From Micromonospora sp. WMMD1128 (GTDB lineage Bacteria > Actinomycetota > Actinomycetes > Mycobacteriales > Micromonosporaceae), in NCBI RefSeq assembly GCF_027497235.1, contig NZ_CP114902.1, positions 186,001-250,000 on the forward strand: 64,000 nt of DNA, given 5' to 3'. Shown here one piece after another: positions 10,690-18,922 of the stretch. The notes beneath the pieces are model-generated. The model searched no databases and was not told the DNA's origin. It saw only the letters and a program-made list of their open reading frames with translations. The stretch's first letter is position 1; each line of letters opens with the position of its first letter. A program made the position numbers and the translations under genes.

Positions 10690-11316
10690 TCAAATGCCTG
10701 CCGGTCCGTCGTCGTCATCGGGCCCGCCTTGTCGAGCCGAGATCGTGGCATCCGAGCTTCGGGGGGAGTGCGCGGCACGGCTCTCGCTGACGTGTGACAG
10801 CAACTCGTCGACCGACCACTGGTCGTAGGCGTGCTCGCCGTGTTTCACGGCGAGCACCCGGCCGTCGGGGGCGATCAGGAAGTCGGCCGGCAGCCCGAGT
10901 CGCCCGCCGTGCGGTGTGCGGGACGGCAGGCGCTCCCGGCCACGCAGGACGTGCCAGGTGCCGCTCGCCACGGCGCGCAGGATCGCTGCCCAGGCGCGTG
11001 GGTCGAGCAGCGATCGTCGCGCGGACTCCACCCCGAACTCCCGGTAGAGCCGTCGGTCGGGGTCCGCCACCACGGCGAACGGCAGGTCGGCGACGTGCTC
11101 GCGCAACTCGTCGGCGGGGGAGTGAAAGAGCACCACCTCGCGTACGCCGGCCGCCTCGATCTCGGCGTGCCGGCGCGCGATCGACCGCAGGTGGAGGTTG
11201 CAGACCGGACAGCCGGCGAAGCGGCGGAACTGGAGATGGACCAGGCGGTCGGCGTCCGGCAGGGCGATCTCCTCGCCGGTGACGCTGGTCAGGTGGCGTG
11301 CGGTGACGACGTCCAT
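10690..11316 (-). CDS. Peroxiredoxin-like (AhpC/TSA fold) protein
   Basis: A thioredoxin-fold protein of 208 residues. RFAGCPVCNLHLRSI (about residues 33-47) places a CxxC pair where peroxiredoxin-like proteins carry the redox-active cysteines. VREVVLFHSPADELREH, FAVVADPDRRLYREFGV and LPADFLIAPDGRVLAVKHG follow the AhpC/TSA pattern. It probably reduces a peroxide or disulfide in the cytoplasm. The ATG at 11316 is chosen where the homologous region begins. It is divergent from a TetR gene across only 69 bp rich in inverted repeats, so that regulator probably controls it. Confidence 0.8.
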   Translation of the reverse strand: MDVVTARHLTSVTGEEIALPDADRLVHLQFRRFAGCPVCNLHLRSIARRHAEIEAAGVREVVLFHSPADELREHVADLPFAVVADPDRRLYREFGVESARRSLLDPRAWAAILRAVASGTWHVLRGRERLPSRTPHGGRLGLPADFLIAPDGRVLAVKHGEHAYDQWSVDELLSHVSESRAAHSPRSSDATISARQGGPDDDDGPAGI

Positions 11317-11327
11317 GCGCGCTCCCG

Positions 11328-11375
11328 TTGTAGGCGTACGACGTACTCCTACAACCGTAGGCGTATCTTGTACGC
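11328..11375. promoter_or_regulatory. Operator cluster between the peroxiredoxin-like gene and tetR
   Basis: Two inverted repeats lie in the 69-bp gap: TTGTAGG-N13-CCTACAA (11328-11354) and GCGTA-N5-TACGC (11361-11375). The segment GTAGGCGTA occurs twice in direct orientation. This spacing suits a TetR dimer controlling both divergent genes (inference). Confidence 0.6.
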
Positions 11376-11385
11376 TGTCAAGGCC

Positions 11386-12009
11386 ATGCCCCGTCCTCGT
11401 TCGCTGACCCCGGTCCAACTCGCCGACGCGGCGCTCGCGGTGCTCGACCGGGACGGTCTCGCCGGCCTCACCATGCGGGCGGTCGGCGCGCAGCTCGGCA
11501 CTAGCACGATGGGTCTCTACCGCTACGTCGCCGACCGCGACGAGCTGGAGGCGCTGGTCGTCGAGCGGATCCTCGACCGGGTCGACATGCGCCCACCGGT
11601 CGACGTTCCGTGGCCGGACGGCATCCGGGATCTGGTCGACCGGGTGCGCTCCGCGGTCGGGGCCCACCCGGCCGTCGTGCCGTTGCTCCCCGCCCACCGG
11701 CACCACTCGCCCGGGATCCTGCGCTGGGGCGAGGCGGTGCTCGCGGTGCTGACCCGGGCCGGCCTCGCCGGCACCCGCCGGGTGGTCGCGTTCCGGGCCC
11801 TGCTCGGCTATGTGATCGGGGCGATCCAGATGGAGCACCTCGGCGCACTGGCCGGCCCCGCCACGGCGGTCATCGCGGCGCTGCCCCGTGACGAGTTCCC
11901 CCTGCTGGCCGAAACCGCGCGCGCGGCCGGCGCGGTCGGCCCGGACGACGAATTCGGCGGCGGGCTGGACCTCCTGCTCGACGGGATCGCCCGCCACCTC
12001 GACCGGTGA
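11386..12009 (+). CDS. TetR/AcrR-family transcriptional regulator
   Basis: The N-terminal helix-turn-helix is clear: LADAALAVLDRDGLAGLTMRAVGAQLGTSTMGLYRYVADRDELEALV, about residues 12-58. The C-terminal region has the TetR_C-like pattern of helices with hydrophobic pocket residues (FRALLGYVIGAIQMEHLG). It probably represses itself and the divergent peroxiredoxin-like gene through the inverted repeats between them. The ligand is unknown. At 207 residues its length is ordinary. Confidence 0.88.
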   Translation: MPRPRSLTPVQLADAALAVLDRDGLAGLTMRAVGAQLGTSTMGLYRYVADRDELEALVVERILDRVDMRPPVDVPWPDGIRDLVDRVRSAVGAHPAVVPLLPAHRHHSPGILRWGEAVLAVLTRAGLAGTRRVVAFRALLGYVIGAIQMEHLGALAGPATAVIAALPRDEFPLLAETARAAGAVGPDDEFGGGLDLLLDGIARHLDR

Positions 12010-12103
12010 CGGGCGCCGCGCCGAGGCGCGGAGGGTGAGGGCCGGCGGGCGCCGCGCCGGAGGCGTACCCCCGGCACCGCCCCCTGTGCCCGCCGGCCGT
12101 CCG

Positions 12104-12544
12104 TCACCGCGCCAGCGCGACCCAACTCGGGGTCGCCGGCTCCCGCCGCAGCGGCATGCCCGCCTCGGCTGGGGTCCGGTCGCCCTTGCGCTGGTTGCAC
12201 GGGTAGCAGGCGGCGGTGGTGTTCCCCCAGGTGTTCCGGCCACCGCGCGAGCGGGGCAGGACGTGGTCGATCGTGGTGGCCGGGCCGTCGCAGAAGGCGC
12301 ACCGGCGGCCGTCCCGGGCCAGCACCCCGGCGCGGGACCAGGCCGGGCCGGCGCGGAACCGCCAGCGGGTCACCACGTACCGGACGAGGCGGACCACCCG
12401 GGGCAGCGGGAAGACGCCGATCAGCCGGTCCGGCTCGGCCTCGTGGATCTCGGCGACCCGGCGGCAGAGCATCCGGATGGCGTGCTTGACGGTGACCCGG
12501 TGCAGCGGGCCGAGGTCGGCATTGATGACGAGGACGGCGTCCAC
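12104..12544 (-). CDS. HNH endonuclease-family protein
   Basis: The C-terminal half has the treble-clef HNH fold: CAFC and CYPC zinc-binding pairs flank TTIDHVLPRSRGGRNTWGNTTAACYPCNQRKGDRTP, with the catalytic histidine in IDHV and the asparagine in NQRK. The N-terminal part (VINADLGPLHRVTVKHAIRMLCR) is the extension typical of the small actinobacterial HNH proteins. Biological role is unknown; nearly every actinomycete carries one. The GTG at 12544 is preceded by GGGAG. An intrinsic terminator lies immediately upstream on the same strand, which suggests expression by read-through or by a promoter between the two. Confidence 0.85.
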   Translation of the reverse strand: MDAVLVINADLGPLHRVTVKHAIRMLCRRVAEIHEAEPDRLIGVFPLPRVVRLVRYVVTRWRFRAGPAWSRAGVLARDGRRCAFCDGPATTIDHVLPRSRGGRNTWGNTTAACYPCNQRKGDRTPAEAGMPLRREPATPSWVALAR

Positions 12545-12573
12545 CGGGCACTCCCTTCCCGATCGGTGGTACG

Positions 12574-12606
12574 AAAAAGCCGCCCGGTCCATGGGGACCG
12601 GGCGGC
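12574..12606 (-). terminator. Intrinsic terminator (or attenuator) upstream of the HNH gene
   Basis: On the minus strand GCCGCCCGGTCC, a 4-nt loop and GGACCGGGCGGC are followed by five T. It lies after the small open frame at 12631-12708 and before the HNH start, so it either ends a small independent transcript or acts as an attenuator. Confidence 0.85.
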
Positions 12607-12630
12607 GACGACGTGGGCGCGTGACGCGCG

Positions 12631-12708
12631 TCAGTCGAGCCTTCCGGACCATGAGCAGCCGGAGCTGAACAGCCACGACGGCATCGTGGTGGCGTATCGC
12701 AGCGCCAT
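12631..12708 (-). CDS. Candidate 25-residue small protein upstream of the HNH gene
   Basis: A short open frame begins with ATG at 12708, has GGGAG 6 bp upstream and ends with TGA at 12631. The product contains YATTMPSWLFSSGCSW: two tryptophans, one cysteine, hydrophobic, with a basic end. A plausible promoter (TTGCAG, 18 bp, TACCGT) lies 38 bp upstream and a textbook terminator 25 bp downstream, so it has all parts of a small transcription unit. It could be an independent small protein or a leader peptide. I do not recognise it. Confidence 0.5.
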   Translation of the reverse strand: MALRYATTMPSWLFSSGCSWSGRLD

Positions 12709-12745
12709 GGACGGCTCCCGGAACGGTGGTTGACCTTGCGCGCTC

Positions 12746-12775
12746 ACGGTAGATCGACGCCGGAGACGCCTGCAA
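12746..12775 (-). promoter_or_regulatory. Putative promoter of the small gene / HNH leader
   Basis: Minus-strand TTGCAG, an 18-bp spacer and TACCGT resemble a primary-sigma promoter. The region between the HNH start and the FAD gene (12545-12863) otherwise holds only the small frame and the terminator. Confidence 0.4.
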
Positions 12776-12863
12776 CGTATTTCGATTCGCGGTCGGAGGG
12801 TGGCTGCCGTCCGACCCGACGCGCGGCGGTGCTCACCGTTCGACGTCGCCGCCTACCGACGAA

Positions 12864-14396
12864 TCATCGGGAACGGCCGGCCAGCAGGCCACGCGGGCGG
12901 ACCGAGCGGACCGGTTCGGCCGCCGCCCCCTCGGCGCGCAGGATGTGGTTCGCCGCGATGATCCCGGTCGCCGCCGAACGCTCCATCAACGCGCTCGGGA
13001 ACTCGGTGCGGATCCCGTCCCCGGCCAGATACAGCCCCGCCGCGTCGGTGCGTACCCCCGGACGGCCGGCGTGGCTACCAGGCGTGAACGCCGGCGCCTG
13101 CGCCTCGACCCGGGCGCGCAGTTCGCGTACCCGCAGGTCGGCCACCTCCGGCCAGAGCCCGGTCAGCTCCCGCAGCATCCGCGCGGCCAGCTCGTCGGTG
13201 GGCACGTCCGGCTCGCAGGCGTACGCGTGCAACTCCACCACCGAGCCGCCGGTGCGCTCCGCCCAGCGGCGCGGCTCCGCCTCCAACCGGTGGTAGAGCG
13301 TCACCGAGTCCAGTGTCGGCTGACGCGACACGCCGCTGAACACCGCCCGGTCCGCGCGGACGTCTCCGTCCATCCAGTAGCGCGCCACCGCGTACGGCGG
13401 GCCGGGCCGACCGAACGCGGGCATCCGCGCCACCAGCTCGGGTGCCGCCGCGCCCAGGCCGGGGGAGGCCGCGACAAGCGCGGCGAGCGCCGGCGGGTCG
13501 ACCGCGAGCACCACGTGCCCGGCCATCCAGGAGTCACCGTCCGCGCCGGTCACCCGCCAGCCGTCCGGGGTACGGTCCAGCCGGGCGGCCGGCGAGCCGG
13601 TCAGCACCCGGCCGCCGTGCTGCTCCACGTGCCGGGTCAACGGCCCCCAGATCGCCGTCAAGTAGTCCTCGTCCGGGCAGTCGAAGGCCAGCCCTTCCGG
13701 GTTGCCGAGCAGATAGAAGTGGAACTGGGCGATCATCTCGGCGGCCGACATCTCCGCCTCGTGGTTGAAGAACGAGTGCGAGAAGACCTCGAACAGCATC
13801 GCCCGGGCCCGGTCCGGCAGCCGCAGCGAGGCGAGCAACTCGTCCGCGGTCCGCTCGTCGAACTCCGCGTAGGTGCGCACCGGGTCGTAGGTGAGCAGCG
13901 GGAGCGCCGCGTCCCGGTCCATCGCGCGCAGGTCCGCCAGGCGCACGCTCGGGCTGCGCAGCAGCAGCGCCAGCAGGTTGGCCGGCGGGGCGGGAGGCAG
14001 CTTGCCGAACTCCTCCGTCGGCCACCGCGCCGACAGGATCGGATAGCCCTTCACCGGCTTGAGGAACCCCAACGTCGGATCGACCCGGCGCAGGATCGAC
14101 CGCCAGTTCCAGTACTGCCGGAAGAACGCGTGGAACCCGTGCTCGTTGCGCTGCACGCCGTCCGGCAGCGCCTCCGGCCAGGCCCCGAGCCGGCCGCCGA
14201 GGTGCGGCGCGGCCTCCAGCACGGTCACCGCCACCCCGCGCTCGGCCAGCACCACCGCCGCCGACATGCCGGCGATGCCACCACCCACCACGAGCGCCGA
14301 CACCGGTCGCGGCACCCGGGCCGCGCCACCGCCGCCCGGGTCCACCACATGCTCACGTACGCCGATGAGCCGGCCGACCTGTTGCGACAGCCCCAC
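12864..14396 (-). CDS. FAD-dependent oxidoreductase of the carotenoid/squalene type (NAD(P)-binding Rossmann)
   Basis: The N-terminal dinucleotide fold ALVVGGGIAGMSAAVVLAERGVAVTVLEA (from about residue 35) binds FAD, and the C-terminal segment GLYLAGDGIRTEFPSALMERSAATG closes the flavin site, as in amine-oxidase-type flavoproteins. HGFHAFFRQYWNWRSILRRVDP resembles the sequence found in carotenoid desaturase or isorenieratene-synthase-like enzymes, so a polyene substrate is possible but unproven. No other carotenoid gene is near. The GTG at 14396 is chosen because GGAGGG lies about 8 bp upstream; an in-frame extension to 14606 is low-complexity sequence. Confidence 0.75.
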   Translation of the reverse strand: MGLSQQVGRLIGVREHVVDPGGGGAARVPRPVSALVVGGGIAGMSAAVVLAERGVAVTVLEAAPHLGGRLGAWPEALPDGVQRNEHGFHAFFRQYWNWRSILRRVDPTLGFLKPVKGYPILSARWPTEEFGKLPPAPPANLLALLLRSPSVRLADLRAMDRDAALPLLTYDPVRTYAEFDERTADELLASLRLPDRARAMLFEVFSHSFFNHEAEMSAAEMIAQFHFYLLGNPEGLAFDCPDEDYLTAIWGPLTRHVEQHGGRVLTGSPAARLDRTPDGWRVTGADGDSWMAGHVVLAVDPPALAALVAASPGLGAAAPELVARMPAFGRPGPPYAVARYWMDGDVRADRAVFSGVSRQPTLDSVTLYHRLEAEPRRWAERTGGSVVELHAYACEPDVPTDELAARMLRELTGLWPEVADLRVRELRARVEAQAPAFTPGSHAGRPGVRTDAAGLYLAGDGIRTEFPSALMERSAATGIIAANHILRAEGAAAEPVRSVRPRGLLAGRSR

Positions 14397-14439
14397 GCCC
14401 CACCCTCCGCTCCCCAGGCCCCCATCCTGCCCCCGCCTT

Positions 14440-14922
14440 TCACGGGAGGCAGGGGCGGGGGCGGTCGGAGGGGGGCCAGACGTAGTCCAGGTCGGGTGGG
14501 GTGTCGGGAGGGAAGAGCGGGGTGTAGTGGATGGGGTCCTTGCGCAGCAGGGACGAACGGTGGCTGCGGTGCAGGTCGTCACGGCCCAGCCAGGGCGGAA
14601 GGTCACCGGCGGCGGCCAGCTCGTCCTGGGTCCGGATCGTCGTGACGCCGCAGGCGGCGGCGAGATCGGTGGCGAGCGTGCCGGCGCAGGTGTCGGCCCG
14701 GCCCGGCTCGCACCACACCGCGCACATGTCCAGCCCGTAGCGGGTCAGCGCCTCCTCGTACCCGGCCCACATCTTCACGGCGGGATGGTTGCGCCAGCCG
14801 TAGTCCGGCCGGGTCAGCCCGCGCAGCACCTGGATGGCCTCCACCCGCTGCTTGCCCAGCCGCTTCTGGTCCAGCGTCCGGGCGCTGGCCAGGAAGTCCG
14901 GATACGGCAGGAACGTCTGCAT
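14440..14922 (-). CDS. MSMEG_6728-type protein (pyrimidine-dimer glycosylase-like)
   Basis: A 160-residue protein beginning MQTFLPYPDF. It carries ARTLDQKRLGKQRVEAIQVLRGL and the histidine-containing WRNHPAVKMWAGYEEAL, the core of the Pyr_excise/endonuclease V-like family, where the N-terminal region forms the DNA-glycosylase active site. HRSHRSSLLRKDPIHYTPLF follows. The actinobacterial branch has not been shown to repair DNA, so a repair role is inference. It is divergent from the RCK-domain transporter with 85 bp between starts. Confidence 0.7.
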   Translation of the reverse strand: MQTFLPYPDFLASARTLDQKRLGKQRVEAIQVLRGLTRPDYGWRNHPAVKMWAGYEEALTRYGLDMCAVWCEPGRADTCAGTLATDLAAACGVTTIRTQDELAAAGDLPPWLGRDDLHRSHRSSLLRKDPIHYTPLFPPDTPPDLDYVWPPSDRPRPCLP

Positions 14923-15007
14923 GGCGCTGCTCTACCCGCGCCCGGCCGTGACATGCGTTCAAGATCGGGGGCTGCGCCGGCCGCGAGCGGCTGGCTACGA
15001 TCCGGGC

Positions 15008-16780
15008 ATGGCCGAGCCCCTGCGCGACCGCGCGCGCCGCGCGACCGGGTGGCGGTTCCGGCCGAACGGGGACGAGCTGCCGCACTACGTGGTCTGCGGC
15101 TCCGACCCGCTTGCCTACTGGGTGGTGCGGGCGCTGCTCGCCACCGATCCGACCGCCGGTCAGGTCCGGGTCACGCTCGTGGTGCCGGAACGCCGCCGCT
15201 CCGACGGCCCCGACGGGCGGGATGTGCCGGGGGTACGCGTGGTGACGGCGGACCGGCTGGACGAGGCCACGTTCCGGCGGGCCGGGCTGGCCGACGCGGA
15301 CGGGCTGGCCCTGCTGTACCAGGACGACGTGGGCAACATGCACGCCGCGCTCTGCGCCCAGGCGGTCGAGCCCCGGCTGCGCCTGGTGGTGCGGATGTAC
15401 AACACCAATCTGGCCGACGGGCTGCGTCAGCTCTTTCCCGATTCGGCGGTCATCTCCGACGCCTCGATGGCCGCTCCCGCATTCGTCGCCGCCGCGCTCG
15501 GCGAGTTGGCGCCGACCCACTTCCGGCACGCCGGTCGCACGCTCTACGTGGCCCGTCGCGCCGACGTACGCCCGCAGGACGTGGTCTGCGGCCTGGCCGT
15601 CACGACCGACCCGGAGCTGGTCCGGGTGTTGCCGGCCGACGAGGTCGCGGCCGACGTGGTGCTGGCCGAGGCGACCGGCCGCCCGGCGGGCACCGAGCTG
15701 GCCGCCCGCCGGCTGGTGCGGGCCCGGCGGCGCCGCCAGCCGGTGGCGGTGGTGCTCCGGGCGGCCCGCAGCTTCGCCACCCGCAAGATCGGCATCGCGG
15801 TGCTGGTGCTGCTGGGGGTGATCGCGGTACTCGGCTGGTTGAACGCCCGGGCGGCGGGCGTCACCTGGGGCGAGGCGCTCTACCTCACGCTGGTCACCAC
15901 GCTCAGCGGCCAGGATCCGGACGTCACCAAGCCGGCCGCCGCCCAGGTGATGCAGGTGGTTCTCAACCTGGCCGGGCTGGCGCTGATCCCGCTGATCACC
16001 GCCGCCGTGGTCGACGGCATCGTCAACGCCCGGCTGGCCCTGCACTCCGGCCGGATCCAACCCGACCGCTCCGGGCACGTGGTGGTGGTCGGGTTGGGCA
16101 ACATCGGCACCCGGGTGATGGCCCAGCTGCACGACTTCGGCGTCGAGGTGGTGGCGATCGACAAGGACCCCGACGCGCGGGGCGCCGCGCTTGCGCACCG
16201 GCTGGGGGTGCCGGTGATCGTCGCCGACGCCGGCCTGGAGGAGACGCTCCGCGCCGCCTCGGTCGACACCAGCCAGGCGCTCGTGGTGGTCTCCACCGAC
16301 GACGGGGCGAACCTGCGTGCCGCGCTCATCGCCCGTTCCCTCGACCCGGATCTGCGGGTGGTGCTGCGGTTGTTCGACGGCGACTTCGCCGAGCGGATCC
16401 AGCAGGCGTTCGGGATCGGCATCTCGCGCAGCGTGTCCTACCTGGCCGCGCCGTCGTTCGCGGCGGCCCTGCTGGATCGCGCGGTGATCGCCACCATCCC
16501 GGTCGACCGGCACGCGCTGCTGGTCACCGAGGTGCCGGTGGTGGCCGACTCGCCGCTTGACGGTCGTCCGCTCGGCGCGGTCGCCCGTCCGGGCGAGGTG
16601 CGCCTGCTCGCGCACACCCGCACCGGGCAGAAGGCCGACTGGTCGGTCGACCCGCGGGTGGTGCTGCGCGCCGGCGACCGGTTGACGGTGGTGGCCCGCC
16701 GGGCCGGGCTGACCGCCCTGCTGCGGGAGACCACACCCGGACCGCTCGCCGCGCCGTTTCCCCGCCAACCTGATGAGTAA
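15008..16780 (+). CDS. Potassium-channel-like protein with two RCK/TrkA-N domains
   Basis: A 590-residue membrane protein. Residues about 24-160 form a first Rossmann-like TrkA-N region (HYVVCGSDPLAYWVVRALL). A hydrophobic helix follows near 258-280 (KIGIAVLVLLGVIAVLGWL), then a pore-like loop VTWGEALYLTLVTTLSGQDPD and a second helix near 315-340 (VLNLAGLALIPLITAAVV). A second Rossmann domain begins HVVVVGLGNIGTRVMAQL, with a C-terminal TrkA-C-like part. This TM-pore-TM order between two RCK domains suggests a ligand-gated cation channel rather than a Trk subunit; the pore loop has no canonical GYG. ATG 15008 begins the homologous region. Confidence 0.75.
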   Translation: MAEPLRDRARRATGWRFRPNGDELPHYVVCGSDPLAYWVVRALLATDPTAGQVRVTLVVPERRRSDGPDGRDVPGVRVVTADRLDEATFRRAGLADADGLALLYQDDVGNMHAALCAQAVEPRLRLVVRMYNTNLADGLRQLFPDSAVISDASMAAPAFVAAALGELAPTHFRHAGRTLYVARRADVRPQDVVCGLAVTTDPELVRVLPADEVAADVVLAEATGRPAGTELAARRLVRARRRRQPVAVVLRAARSFATRKIGIAVLVLLGVIAVLGWLNARAAGVTWGEALYLTLVTTLSGQDPDVTKPAAAQVMQVVLNLAGLALIPLITAAVVDGIVNARLALHSGRIQPDRSGHVVVVGLGNIGTRVMAQLHDFGVEVVAIDKDPDARGAALAHRLGVPVIVADAGLEETLRAASVDTSQALVVVSTDDGANLRAALIARSLDPDLRVVLRLFDGDFAERIQQAFGIGISRSVSYLAAPSFAAALLDRAVIATIPVDRHALLVTEVPVVADSPLDGRPLGAVARPGEVRLLAHTRTGQKADWSVDPRVVLRAGDRLTVVARRAGLTALLRETTPGPLAAPFPRQPDE

Positions 16781-16793
16781 CCTACGGCGCTAG

Positions 16794-16811
16794 TTCCAAG
16801 GTAGTGTGGAA
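16794..16811 (+). promoter_or_regulatory. Candidate antitoxin operator
   Basis: TTCCA-N8-TGGAA forms an inverted repeat directly before the antitoxin ATG. Type II antitoxins usually repress their own promoter through such sites; this role is inferred. Confidence 0.35.
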
Positions 16812-16814
16812 GTC

Positions 16815-17288
16815 ATGGGTGCGGTCTATGAAGAGCTTCCCTTCAGCGAATTCCTCCATCATCCGGCCGCCACGGCGGACCGGCTGGAGAAGGTGCGCGC
16901 CCTGCGGTTGCGCCGTCGGGGTGCCGGTGACCTGGCGTTGACCCGCGCCGACCAGTTGGAACGGGACGCGGTCGTCGTCGATTTCACCGCCCGACTACTG
17001 GCCGGCATGGTTCGTACCGGGCCGTTGGCGGCCGTCCGTCGAGTGTTGGGCGAGGCCCTGCCCTGGGTCGCCTTCCTGCCCGACGAGGACGTCGACCAGT
17101 TGCTCGCTGAGCTGACCACGGTCGCGCAGGGCGCCGCCTCACTGGAGAATCTGTCGCCCGTCGCGGTCCTGCTGACCCAGTGGCGGCACACTGCCGAGGT
17201 GCACGCCGATCCCGTCCTGCTCGAGCACGTCGGCGGGGAGCCCAGCGGAGACTTCGGTCCGGTGCCTGCGCCGGACGCGCAGCCGTGA
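16815..17288 (+). CDS. Phd/YefM-like antitoxin of a type II toxin-antitoxin pair
   Basis: The N-terminal pattern LPFSEFLHHPAATADRLEKVRALRLRRRGAGDLALTRADQLERD matches the prevent-host-death type domain, with a short strand, a helix and the DLALTRAD turn. The remaining 90 residues are helical and unassigned, which is long for Phd proteins. The start may be ATG 16815 or GTG 16806; neither has a strong ribosome-binding site. The stop overlaps the next start as GTGA, the normal antitoxin-toxin junction. Identification rests on pattern and context. Confidence 0.65.
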   Translation: MGAVYEELPFSEFLHHPAATADRLEKVRALRLRRRGAGDLALTRADQLERDAVVVDFTARLLAGMVRTGPLAAVRRVLGEALPWVAFLPDEDVDQLLAELTTVAQGAASLENLSPVAVLLTQWRHTAEVHADPVLLEHVGGEPSGDFGPVPAPDAQP

Positions 17289-17638
17289 GCCCGAAACGGG
17301 GCGATCGGGCGGCGCCGCCGGCCGTCGCGGGCGAGTACGAACTGCGCTTCGCCGACTCGGCCGCTGCAGAGGGCTGGGAGCATCTGGCCCGCCAGGTGCC
17401 GACGAACCTGCGCCGGGCGTTCGAAGCGCTGCGGGCGGACCCGCGATCCATGGCGAACCCCGACCGTCATCACCGACTCAAGGGCTTGTTGGCGACCAGC
17501 CACTGGAAGGGCCAGGCCCTGGAACGCTGGCAGTACGAGGTGACCGGCGGCGGCCGGATCTGGTATCTGATCGACGACGAGCGCCGCACGGTCTGGCTCA
17601 CCTATGCGGGCACCGGCCATCCACGCGCGACCGAGTGA
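17285..17638 (+). CDS. RelE/ParE-like toxin
   Basis: A 117-residue basic protein read from the GTG at 17285, within the end of the antitoxin frame. YELRFADSAAAEGWEHLARQVPTNLRRAFEALRADP followed by RHHRLKGLLATSHWKGQALERWQYEVTGGGRIWYLIDDERRTVWLTYAGTGHP follows the RelE/ParE order: a helix pair, then a sheet with basic residues and a late W-L-x-Y-A-G-T-G-HP strand. RelE proteins cleave mRNA at the ribosome, ParE proteins poison gyrase; which applies is not evident. Confidence 0.7.
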   Translation: MSPKRGDRAAPPAVAGEYELRFADSAAAEGWEHLARQVPTNLRRAFEALRADPRSMANPDRHHRLKGLLATSHWKGQALERWQYEVTGGGRIWYLIDDERRTVWLTYAGTGHPRATE

Positions 17639-17644
17639 GCAGGG

Positions 17645-18862
17645 TCAGGTCGCGCGGGCGGTGTGGCGGACGGCGTACCAGGCGGCGCCGAGGGCGAGCA
17701 CGCCGAAGCCGGCGAGGACGCTTGGCAGCGGCAGGCTGGCCGCGAGCACCAGGCACCCGACCAGTCCCAGCGCGGCGAGCAGCGACGGGCCGAGCGTCAA
17801 CGCCGAGGCGTTGGTGATCGCGTAGTAGACGAGCACGGTGAAACTGGAGAAGCCGATCGCGCCCCGGACGTCGGCAAGCGCCACCACGACGATCACCACG
17901 GCGGCCACGGCCAGCTCGGCGCGGTGCGGCACCCGGTGGCGCGGGTGCACGGCGGCCAGCGCGCCCGGCAGGTCCCGGCGGCGGGCCATCGCCAGCGTGG
18001 TTCGCCCGATGCCGGCGAGCAGGGAGAGCAGCACCCCGGTCACCGCGACCGTAGCCCCGGCCCGCACCAGCCAGGCCAGTCCGGGCCGGCCGGCCGCGGT
18101 CACCACGTCGACGAGCGGGGCCGTCGAGGCGGCGAGCCGGCCGGGGCCGAGCACGCCGAGCGCGACCACGGCGAGCGTCAGGTAGATCGCCAGCACCGCG
18201 CCGAGCGCCAGCGGCACCGCGCGTCCGATGGTGCGTTCCGGGTCGCGGACCTCCTCGCCGAGCGTGGCGATCCGCGCGTAGCCGGCGAAGGCGAAGAAGA
18301 GCAGGCCGGCGGCGGTGAGCACGCCGTGCGTCCCGACGTCGGCGACGCCGGTGAGCCGGTCGGTCGCGACCTGCGGCGCGCCGGTCACCGCCACCACGGA
18401 CAGCACGGTGAGCACCACCGCGACGAGCACCCGGGTGGCGGTCGCGGTCTTGCCGATGCCGCGCAGGTTCACCGCGGTCACCGCCACGACCGCGCCGACC
18501 GCGACCAGCCGGGCCTGGCCGGGCCAGAGGTACGCGCCGACGGTCAGCGCCATCGCCGCGCAGCTCGCCGTCTTGCCGACCACGAACCCCCATCCGGCGA
18601 CGAAACCGGCGAACGGGTGCAGCCGCTCCCGGCCGTAGACGTAGGTGCCGCCGGACTCCGGGTAACGGGCGGCGAGCCGCGCCGAGCTGATGGCGTTGCA
18701 GAACGCGATGAAGCCGGCGAGCGCGAGCGCGACAAGCAGGCCGGCGCCGCCGGCCGCCGAGGCGGCCGGAGCGAAGACCACGAAGACGCCCGCGCCGAGC
18801 ATCGAGCCCAGACCGATGACCACCGCATCGGGTACGCCGAGCCGCCGCGCCAGCCGTTCCAC
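17645..18862 (-). CDS. APC-family amino acid permease
   Basis: About twelve hydrophobic helices in 405 residues. The first carries the conserved substrate-site sequence GLGSMLGAGVFVVFAP (about residues 17-32). The conserved cytoplasmic stretch YPESGGTYVYGRERLHPFAGFVAGWG follows the second helix, and FFAFAGYARIATLGEEVRDPERTIGRAVPLAL marks helix 6 and the following loop. These are diagnostic of the APC superfamily. Substrate is unknown; it may be an amino acid or polyamine. The stop lies 6 bp from the convergent toxin stop. Confidence 0.88.
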   Translation of the reverse strand: MERLARRLGVPDAVVIGLGSMLGAGVFVVFAPAASAAGGAGLLVALALAGFIAFCNAISSARLAARYPESGGTYVYGRERLHPFAGFVAGWGFVVGKTASCAAMALTVGAYLWPGQARLVAVGAVVAVTAVNLRGIGKTATATRVLVAVVLTVLSVVAVTGAPQVATDRLTGVADVGTHGVLTAAGLLFFAFAGYARIATLGEEVRDPERTIGRAVPLALGAVLAIYLTLAVVALGVLGPGRLAASTAPLVDVVTAAGRPGLAWLVRAGATVAVTGVLLSLLAGIGRTTLAMARRRDLPGALAAVHPRHRVPHRAELAVAAVVIVVVALADVRGAIGFSSFTVLVYYAITNASALTLGPSLLAALGLVGCLVLAASLPLPSVLAGFGVLALGAAWYAVRHTARAT

Positions 18863-18922
18863 AGAGGCAGCCTAGGGGCGCGCGGTGAACAGCGGGTGCC
18901 GTCCTCGGTCGGCGGACCGATC

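Noticed and set aside
14603..16768. 721-codon minus-strand frame opposite the RCK transporter
   Set aside because: Antisense artefact; the plus-strand frame has Rossmann and membrane features and normal codon bias.
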